This document shows, piece by piece, positions 1 through 5,110 of a DNA stretch of 5,110 nucleotides (its first letter is position 1; each line of letters begins with the position of its first letter). The notes beneath the pieces were generated by a model. That model saw only the letters and a program-made list of their open reading frames with translations. It searched no databases and was not told where the DNA came from. The DNA is from an uncultured Ruminococcus sp. (GTDB taxonomy: Bacteria; Bacillota; Clostridia; Oscillospirales; Ruminococcaceae), in contig CAMNJD010000301.1 in assembly GCA_946540705.1 (NCBI GenBank), positions 1 through 5,110 of the forward strand. Direction: 5' to 3'. A program made the translations under genes and the position numbers.

Positions 1-1596
1 ACCCGCCTCTCCGATTATCTGGAAAGCGCGATCAGCGGCTTTGCGGATACCTCCGACGGCGGCAACTATTCCGCCAGAACCTACACCCGCACGCTGTATT
101 ACGGGGCGGCTGATGAGCCTGCAAATCTGCGCGTCCGGACATTCACCGACTATGACTATCTCAAGGACACATGGAACGCCTCCTCTGAGGACGGCATGCT
201 GCTGCCGGACGATCCGGATTTCCGCCGCGTCGCCCAAACCATGCTGTCAGCCTCCCCCGATCAGAACCCCGACGCACTGAACACACTGGTGCGCGAGGCG
301 GCAGCGCTCGACCCGGCCTTTGCGGAAAAATGGCAGCTTTCCGGGCTGCTTGACACCGAAGATGCCGACGGCGCAGACTATATGCACGATCTCCGGATCG
401 CTGCGGCAGCCGCCAGCAATAATATCGTTTCTCCCACGCCCCTGCATACGAGCTACGCATGGGCCAGCATGATCAATATGCTCTACCAGAACCGCACCGG
501 CATCGTGTATTGCAGCGAGAAAGAGAACTATACGATGATGTTCATGGAGTCGCAGTATTTCAGCGATCAGTATGCCGAAACTGATGAGGCACAGGCGCTG
601 ATGCGCGTCTGCTCGGCCGACACATGGCCGGAGTTTCTCGCGGATCTCTATGCGGTGTTCCCCGAGGAGGACGAGCGCCGGGCACAGGCCGAACAGGCGA
701 TCGAGAACTACAAATCCTCTGCGCTCTGCCGCGAGGCCGATGCGGAGGAGATCCCGGATGAGATCCGGGCGCTCGCTGCGGAGCTGACGGAGGGCAAGGC
801 CTCCGATCTTGACAAAGCACGCGCAATCTTCGAGTATCTCCATGACGGAAACTATACCTATTCGCTCGATGCGCAGCGTCCTGCGAATGTGACAGCATTC
901 CTGTTCAAAGACAAGGCCGGCGTGTGCTATCAGTTCGCGACGGCAATGGCACAGCTCTGCCGTGCGGCGGGACTCCCCGCACGCTATGTCGAAGGCTATA
1001 TGATGGCGCAGGAGGGCAGCTCCGACATGATCCGGCGGACCCAATACAATTATGTCATTACAACCAACCACGCGCATGCGTTCTGCGATGTCTACATCGC
1101 GGGCTACGGCTGGATGATGATGGATGCAACAGCCTCCTCACTCTCCGGCGGCGAGCGCGGCGGCTCTGTGCTGGTCACGCTGCAATTTGCCGGACTGATC
1201 CTGTTTGCGGCAGGTGCGGCCGCGATCGTGCTGCTGGTCTGGCTGATCCCGATGATCCGGGAAAAGCTGTTCCGGCGGAAATTCCGCAAAAACCGCGATG
1301 CTGCATCGGTACAGGCGGCCTTTGCACGGCTGCGGAAGCAGTGGAAGGCGGATCCCGCAAAAACTGCACGGGTGCTGTGTGAAGAACAGAGCAGCTTCCT
1401 GCATGTCGATCTCAGCGGCCTGCTCGCGGATTTCGAGCGGACGGTCTATGCAAACCGCTGTACGCCCGAGACTGCCGACCGCGTCTACCGCATCTACTGC
1501 GCGGCCTTTGATGCCTACAAACCGGCTGTAAAGCGCGAACGGAAGCAGAAGCGCGCTGCCCGGAAAAATCTGACAGCGGAGAATGGTGAAGTATGA
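1..1596 (+). CDS. Membrane-anchored transglutaminase-like protein (5' partial)
   Basis: The reading frame is open from the first base, so the N-terminus lies upstream; the first in-frame ATG, at 196, falls inside the protein and is unlikely to be the true start. The visible part is 531 residues. A transglutaminase-like core spans about fragment residues 260-376. The papain-like triad is visible: Cys309 in AGVCYQFA, His359 in HAHAFCDVY and Asp375 in GWMMMDAT. A hydrophobic segment at about 396-416 (FAGLILFAAGAAAIVLLVWLI) is followed by a very basic stretch (REKLFRRKFRKN). By the positive-inside rule the core is outside the membrane and the last ~110 residues are cytoplasmic. This layout resembles TgpA/DUF3488-type proteins, which carry several N-terminal membrane helices; any such helices would be upstream of this window. 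Family members act as proteases, amidases or crosslinkers, so substrate and reaction cannot be stated. The stop overlaps the next start by 4 bases. The family call is firm, the role unknown. Confidence 0.87.
   Translation, partial: TRLSDYLESAISGFADTSDGGNYSARTYTRTLYYGAADEPANLRVRTFTDYDYLKDTWNASSEDGMLLPDDPDFRRVAQTMLSASPDQNPDALNTLVREAAALDPAFAEKWQLSGLLDTEDADGADYMHDLRIAAAAASNNIVSPTPLHTSYAWASMINMLYQNRTGIVYCSEKENYTMMFMESQYFSDQYAETDEAQALMRVCSADTWPEFLADLYAVFPEEDERRAQAEQAIENYKSSALCREADAEEIPDEIRALAAELTEGKASDLDKARAIFEYLHDGNYTYSLDAQRPANVTAFLFKDKAGVCYQFATAMAQLCRAAGLPARYVEGYMMAQEGSSDMIRRTQYNYVITTNHAHAFCDVYIAGYGWMMMDATASSLSGGERGGSVLVTLQFAGLILFAAGAAAIVLLVWLIPMIREKLFRRKFRKNRDAASVQAAFARLRKQWKADPAKTARVLCEEQSSFLHVDLSGLLADFERTVYANRCTPETADRVYRIYCAAFDAYKPAVKRERKQKRAARKNLTAENGEV
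1578..1589 (+). promoter_or_regulatory. Ribosome binding region for the DUF815 gene
   Basis: GGAGA (1578-1582) lies 10 bases before the ATG at 1593, and GGTGA (1585-1589) lies 3 bases before it. Neither has ideal spacing. Because the start codon overlaps the upstream stop (ATGA), initiation probably depends at least partly on ribosomes finishing the transglutaminase gene. Confidence 0.45.
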
Positions 1597-2816
1597 TCAA
1601 GAATAAGAAATTGCAGGAGATCGACCTGTCGCTCAATTCGCTTGTCGTCTTTCGCAGGCTGATGACACAGGAGGTCATTCTGCCGCTCAGGGGTCTGCTC
1701 GATACCGAAACAATGGACCCTGTCATTCAGCTCAGGCTCTATACGGAGTTCATTTCGCGGCTCTATACGCAGAGCACAAACCTCACGGAATATATCTTCC
1801 GCCTCATCTGCGAGGACGAGAATTTCTATATCACCGCAAAGGCACGCGGTGAGGAGGTCGATCCGCTGCTGGAATCCTGCGTCGAGAACGAGCTCGCAAT
1901 TTTGCAGCGGCTTGCACGCCTGCGGCCGCAGGAATTGCAGAGGGAAGTCTCCTATTACGGCGTACTGCCGGAGTGGAATATCTCCGACATCAACTTCTAC
2001 GAGGCCTATATGGAGCGCGTGCAGCATATCGGCAAATACGGCTACGGCAAGTTTGCACGGCATGCGATGTACGTCATCCGTGACGGCCTCTGCACGCCGG
2101 TGCTGCACCCCGACCCGATCCGCATGGATGACCTGATCGGTGCGCAGGCGGAGCGGGATGCGGTGCGGGAGAATACGCGCACGCTGCTCAGCGGCGGCCC
2201 CGCACAGAATGTGCTGCTCTGCGGCGATGCCGGAACGGGGAAATCCGCAACCGTCAAGGCGCTGGTCAACGAATATTTCAGTGAGGGTCTGCGGCTCATC
2301 CAGATCACAAAGGAGCAGATTCCGATGCTGCCCGCGCTCATGGAGCAGATCTACGACAATCCGCTGAAGTTCATCTTCTTCCTTGACGACCTCAGCTTTT
2401 CCGCAGATGACAACAGTTTCGGGACGCTGAAGGCCGCGCTGGAGGGCAGTGTCGCGGCACATCCGGGCAATGCGGTGATCTATGCGACAAGCAACCGCAG
2501 ACAGATCGTGCGGGAGCGGCGCACCGACCGCGCCGGCGATGACCTGCACCGGCATGACACCATTCAGGAGATCGGCTCCGTGGCGGCACGCTTCGGGCTG
2601 CGGGTGTATTTCTCCGAGCCGGATCTGCCCGATTATCTTGCGCTGGTCGCTGCGCTCGCGGAGCAAAAAGGACTCGAAACAGACAGTGAAACGCTCGCGG
2701 CGGAGGCGGAGCACTTTGCGGCAGGTGCCGGCGGACGGTCGCCCAGAGCCGCCAAACAGCTCGTTGAGCGCCTCCTTGCAGCACAGCATACCCCATGTCC
2801 GGAGGTGAAAGTATGA
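1593..2816 (+). CDS. DUF815-family P-loop ATPase (AAA+-like)
   Basis: A 407-residue soluble protein with no signal peptide or membrane segment. The N-terminal ~170 residues look mostly helical and carry no motif I recognise. The ATPase part opens with PDPIRMDDLIG (173-183), characteristic of DUF815 proteins. It then has a Walker A motif GDAGTGKS (211-218), a Walker B FIFFLDDLSF (260-269, acidic pair D265/D266), a sensor-like YATSNRRQIV (297-306) and an ARFGL motif with Arg333. A C-terminal GGRSPRAAKQLVERLL matches the family's conserved end. All nucleotide-binding elements are intact, so ATP binding and hydrolysis are likely. The cellular role of DUF815 proteins is, to my knowledge, not established. 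The gene overlaps the upstream transglutaminase and the downstream ilvB by 4 bases each (ATGA), so the three are probably co-transcribed. Pairing with a transglutaminase that has a cytoplasmic tail suggests, as inference only, that it could act on that protein or its assembly. Confidence 0.9.
   Translation: MIKNKKLQEIDLSLNSLVVFRRLMTQEVILPLRGLLDTETMDPVIQLRLYTEFISRLYTQSTNLTEYIFRLICEDENFYITAKARGEEVDPLLESCVENELAILQRLARLRPQELQREVSYYGVLPEWNISDINFYEAYMERVQHIGKYGYGKFARHAMYVIRDGLCTPVLHPDPIRMDDLIGAQAERDAVRENTRTLLSGGPAQNVLLCGDAGTGKSATVKALVNEYFSEGLRLIQITKEQIPMLPALMEQIYDNPLKFIFFLDDLSFSADDNSFGTLKAALEGSVAAHPGNAVIYATSNRRQIVRERRTDRAGDDLHRHDTIQEIGSVAARFGLRVYFSEPDLPDYLALVAALAEQKGLETDSETLAAEAEHFAAGAGGRSPRAAKQLVERLLAAQHTPCPEVKV
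2801..2808 (+). promoter_or_regulatory. Strong ribosome binding site of ilvB
   Basis: GGAGGTGA is a near-perfect Shine-Dalgarno sequence. With GGAGG at 2801-2805 it lies 7 bases before the ATG at 2813. It decides the ilvB start: the alternative in-frame ATG at 2795 lies upstream of this site, has no ribosome binding site of its own and would add six residues (MSGGES) absent from family members. Confidence 0.88.
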
Positions 2817-4501
2817 ATCTGACAGGTGCGGAGATCGTCGCTGAAACGCTGATCGAGCAGGGATGCAGCACCGTATTCGGCTACCCCGGCGGACAGGTCA
2901 CAGACCTGTTTGACGCGCTCTATCTGCGCAGTGACCGCATCCGCAATGTGCTCACGGCACATGAACAGGGCGCTGCACATGCAGCAGACGGCTATGCACG
3001 CGCCACCGGCAAAGTCGGCGTCGTGATCGCGACCTCGGGGCCCGGCGCGACAAACCTCATCACCGGCATCGCGGCGGCCTATCTGGATTCTGTGCCGGTC
3101 GTGGCGATCACGGGCAATGTGCCGTGCAGCCAGATCGGCCGCGACAGCTTTCAGGAGGTCGATATCGTCGGCGTCAGCATGCCGGTCACAAAGCACAATT
3201 TTATCGTCAAGGATATCAGCGAGCTGGCCGATACCGTGCGCGAAGCCTTCCGCATCGCGAAATCCGGACGCCCCGGTCCCGTGCTGGTCGATATCCCGAA
3301 GGATGTGCAGGAGGCACACTGCGATTTCACGCCCGCAGACGCACCCGTCGCGGCAGAACCGCTGCGCGTGTCCTCCAATCACCGCCTGCAATGGGCGGCA
3401 GACCTCATCACACAGGCCAAGCGCCCGTATATCTATTTCGGCGGCGGCGTCATCGCAGGAAATGCCTCGGCCGAGCTGCTTGCCTTTGCCGAACGGCTTG
3501 ATGCACCGATGGGCTGCTCGCTGATGGGGCTCTCGGCGGTTCCGTCTGACCACCCGCGCTTTCTCGGCATGCAGGGCATGCACGGACACTATGCGTCAAC
3601 CGTTGCGGAGGACGAGGCCGATCTGGTCATCGCGCTCGGCGTCCGGTTCAGCGACCGTGCGACAGGCGCACAGGATCGCTTTTCCAAGCATTTTGCAATC
3701 ATTCACATTGACATCGACGGCGCGGAGCTCAATAAAAATATCGCCGCAAAGCTGACGATCCGCGGCGACCTGAAGGATGCCCTCCGGCGTCTGACCGCGA
3801 TCATTCCGCAGCAGATGCACCCGGGCTGGAATTCGCGCATCTCTGCCCTGCGCTCGGAGGAGCAGCGCCGCACGGAGGCTTCCCATAAGGCAATCTCCGG
3901 CACAGGCATGCTCACGCATTTCGAGATCATTGATGCAGTCAGCCGCGCCGCCGAGGACGATGCCCTGATCGTCACGGACGTCGGGCAGCATCAGATGTGG
4001 ACGGCGCAGCGGTATCCGCTGAAATACCCGCGGACTTTTCTCACGAGCGGCGGCCTCGGCGCGATGGGCTTCGGCATGGGTGCGGCGATCGGCGCATACC
4101 TCGCGGCCGGCAGGCGCGCCGTGCTGTTTACCGGCGACGGCAGCTTCGGCATGAACCTCAATGAGCTGGCGACCGCCGTCAGCGAGCAGGCCGACCTCAC
4201 GGTCATCATCATGAACAACGGCGTGCTCGGCATGGTACGGCAGTGGCAGCGGCTCTTTTTCGGTCAGCGATATGCCGCAACGACGCTGAACCGCAAAACC
4301 GATTTTGTGAAGGCTGCGGAGGCCTTCGGCGCACAGGGAATGCGTGCCCATGATGCAGAATCGCTCAAACGTGCAGTGGATACGGCATTTTCACAGCATT
4401 TGCCGTTCGTGATCGACTGTGCGGTCAGCGCCGATGAGCTTGTGCTCCCGATGCTCCCGCCCGGCGGCTCAATCGACGATATCATTACCCAGATCAAGTG
4501 A
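2813..4501 (+). CDS. ilvB: Acetolactate (acetohydroxyacid) synthase, large catalytic subunit
   Basis: This thiamine-diphosphate and FAD enzyme condenses two pyruvates to 2-acetolactate, or pyruvate with 2-oxobutyrate to 2-aceto-2-hydroxybutyrate, the first common step of branched-chain amino acid synthesis in the cytoplasm. The 562-residue product is of usual length. The N-terminal domain has the catalytic Glu51 in AHEQGAAHAADGYAR, TSGPGATNL (74-82) and GRDSFQEVD (109-117). The central domain has YFGGGVI (208-214) and GVRFSDRATG (276-285), typical of FAD-containing anabolic enzymes. The C-terminal domain has the metal/ThDP motif from GDGSFG (441-446) to NN (468-469), then GMVRQWQ with Trp478. 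The C-terminus (LPMLPPGGSIDDII) is also typical. The start at 2813 is chosen for its strong ribosome binding site; it overlaps the DUF815 stop as ATGA. The partner ilvN follows 10 bases on, which argues against a catabolic AlsS. All key residues seem present; the call is very secure. Confidence 0.97.
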   Translation: MNLTGAEIVAETLIEQGCSTVFGYPGGQVTDLFDALYLRSDRIRNVLTAHEQGAAHAADGYARATGKVGVVIATSGPGATNLITGIAAAYLDSVPVVAITGNVPCSQIGRDSFQEVDIVGVSMPVTKHNFIVKDISELADTVREAFRIAKSGRPGPVLVDIPKDVQEAHCDFTPADAPVAAEPLRVSSNHRLQWAADLITQAKRPYIYFGGGVIAGNASAELLAFAERLDAPMGCSLMGLSAVPSDHPRFLGMQGMHGHYASTVAEDEADLVIALGVRFSDRATGAQDRFSKHFAIIHIDIDGAELNKNIAAKLTIRGDLKDALRRLTAIIPQQMHPGWNSRISALRSEEQRRTEASHKAISGTGMLTHFEIIDAVSRAAEDDALIVTDVGQHQMWTAQRYPLKYPRTFLTSGGLGAMGFGMGAAIGAYLAAGRRAVLFTGDGSFGMNLNELATAVSEQADLTVIIMNNGVLGMVRQWQRLFFGQRYAATTLNRKTDFVKAAEAFGAQGMRAHDAESLKRAVDTAFSQHLPFVIDCAVSADELVLPMLPPGGSIDDIITQIK

Positions 4502-4504
4502 GGA
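4498..4504 (+). promoter_or_regulatory. Ribosome binding site of ilvN
   Basis: GTGAGGA, with a GAGG core at 4500-4503, overlaps the ilvB stop codon and ends 7 bases before the ATG at 4512. It is weaker than the ilvB site but well spaced, and supports 4512 rather than the upstream in-frame ATG at 4419 as the start. Overlap with the ilvB stop suggests translational coupling, which would help balance the two subunits. Confidence 0.65.
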
Positions 4505-4511
4505 TTACAGC

Positions 4512-5021
4512 ATGGAACAACAATATGTGATCGGCGTGCTGGTCGCGAACATCTCCGGCGTGCTGTCGCGCGTTTCGGGCATGTTCACGCGGCGCGGCTT
4601 CAATATCGACTGTCTGACGGTCGGCGAGACAGAATCGCCCGGTTTTTCGCGTATTACCGTTGCTTTTCGCGGCGATGAGGATATCAAGGAGCGTATTGTC
4701 ACGCAGCTCGAAAAGCTCCATGATGTCAAGGAGGTCGAGGTACTCGATCAGCACGAGACTGTCATTCGGGAACTGCTGCTGCTGAAGGTGCGGAACACCG
4801 CCGAAACGCGGCAGGATATCATGACTGCGGTTGAGATCTTCCGCTCAAAGATCGTGGATTATTCTGCGGCGGCGCTGGTCTGCGAGCTGACCGGCGAGAG
4901 CAACAAGATTGACGCATTCATTGAGCTGATGAAGAATTACGGCATCATGGAGATGTGCCGGACGGGGATCGTCGCGATCGAGCGCGGCGAAAACTGTCTC
5001 CGGACACTGCATGAACGGTAA
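4512..5021 (+). CDS. ilvN: Acetolactate synthase, small regulatory subunit
   Basis: The 169-residue product is the regulatory partner of IlvB; in this family it activates the catalytic subunit and confers feedback inhibition, usually by valine. An N-terminal ACT domain (about residues 4-75) contains NISGVLSRVSGMFTRRGFNI (13-32), LTVGETE (35-41) and the SRITV strand (46-50). Asn13, Gly16 and Asn31 line up with Asn11, Gly14 and Asn29 of E. coli IlvH, the last two being implicated in valine binding, so valine sensitivity is likely though not proven. The C-terminal domain (about 84-160) has the usual ELLLLKV, EIFRSKIVDYS and LTGESNKIDAFIELM stretches. Length is typical of the short IlvH/IlvN type. 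The start at 4512 gives MEQQYVIGVLV, which fits the family; starting at 4419 would add 31 residues read out of frame through the ilvB end. The gene is last in the visible operon and stops with TAA. Confidence 0.96.
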   Translation: MEQQYVIGVLVANISGVLSRVSGMFTRRGFNIDCLTVGETESPGFSRITVAFRGDEDIKERIVTQLEKLHDVKEVEVLDQHETVIRELLLLKVRNTAETRQDIMTAVEIFRSKIVDYSAAALVCELTGESNKIDAFIELMKNYGIMEMCRTGIVAIERGENCLRTLHER

Positions 5022-5110
5022 GCGCCGCCATTCCTGCAAAATGTAAGCCCCTTCTCCCAATTTACTCCATTCGATCACATGTGTCATTTCTCCCCACAGA
5101 TCGGGGGTGA
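5022..5110. other. Non-coding region downstream of ilvN, with a possible hairpin at the window edge
   Basis: These 89 bases are pyrimidine-rich on the plus strand and less GC-rich than the genes. I see no convincing gene, promoter or complete terminator. CACATGTG (5076-5083) is an 8-base palindrome. CCCC (5092-5095) can pair with GGGG within 5103-5107 across a 7-8 base loop; flanking TC and GA extend it with one mismatch. A T-tract, if any, would be beyond the window, so this may be a terminator stem, part of a leader for the next gene, or chance. Confidence 0.35.

Noticed and set aside
247..1077. Minus-strand open frame (276 codons) opposite the transglutaminase gene
   Set aside because: It overlaps the conserved transglutaminase core, and its Cys/His/Arg-rich composition reflects reverse complementation of the real codons.
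1515..2789. Long minus-strand open frame (424 codons) opposite the DUF815 gene
   Set aside because: It lies antisense to a well-supported conserved gene in GC-rich DNA, where long antisense open frames are common. Its product is rich in Arg, His, Cys and Ile with no recognisable domain.
2633..3589. Minus-strand open frame (318 codons) opposite ilvB
   Set aside because: It is antisense to ilvB, has no domain or ribosome binding site I can recognise, and its composition is that of a shadow frame.
3596..4351. Minus-strand open frame (251 codons) opposite the ilvB C-terminal domain
   Set aside because: Same reasoning: the sense strand encodes an unmistakable thiamine-diphosphate domain and the antisense product matches nothing I recognise.
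2813..4501. Catabolic acetolactate synthase (AlsS) as an alternative identity
   Set aside because: The adjacent ilvN, the GVRFSDRATG segment and the C-terminal LPMLPPGGS fit the anabolic FAD-containing enzyme better.
4983..5028. GCGGCG near the ilvN end pairing with CGCCGC just after the stop, as a terminator
   Set aside because: The loop would be about 35 bases and no T-tract follows, so it does not look like an intrinsic terminator.
1..5110. Mobile elements, CRISPR arrays, tRNA or rRNA genes, direct repeats
   Set aside because: I saw no repeated units, transposase or integrase motifs, or RNA-gene signatures; nearly all the window is conserved coding sequence of even composition.

Overview
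The window is a compact, GC-rich bacterial segment with four genes on the plus strand and almost no intergenic space. Strong GGAGGTGA-type ribosome binding sites, 4-base ATGA overlaps and the protein families present suggest a high-GC member of the Firmicutes, possibly a Clostridia/Oscillospirales (Ruminococcus-like) gut organism. That taxonomic guess is an inference; no rRNA or marker gene is present to settle it.

Layout: (1) positions 1-1596 hold the 3' part of a membrane-anchored transglutaminase-like protein, whose start lies upstream of the window. (2) Positions 1593-2816 hold a DUF815-family P-loop (AAA+-type) ATPase that overlaps gene 1 by 4 bases. (3) Positions 2813-4501 hold ilvB, the catalytic subunit of acetohydroxyacid (acetolactate) synthase, again overlapping its upstream gene by 4 bases. 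(4) Positions 4512-5021 hold ilvN, the regulatory subunit, 10 bases after ilvB. The last 89 bases are non-coding, pyrimidine-rich and less GC-rich, and end in a possible hairpin cut by the window edge.

IlvB and IlvN together form the first common enzyme of valine, leucine and isoleucine synthesis, and both look intact. The transglutaminase/DUF815 pair is a separate module: an enzyme-like domain predicted outside the membrane, with a cytoplasmic tail, plus a cytoplasmic ATPase. Its function is not known. The most notable point is that this uncharacterised pair is joined by overlapping stop and start codons to a core amino-acid biosynthesis operon, leaving no room for the leader or T-box that often controls ilv genes. 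I found no mobile element, CRISPR array, tRNA, rRNA or clear novel system.
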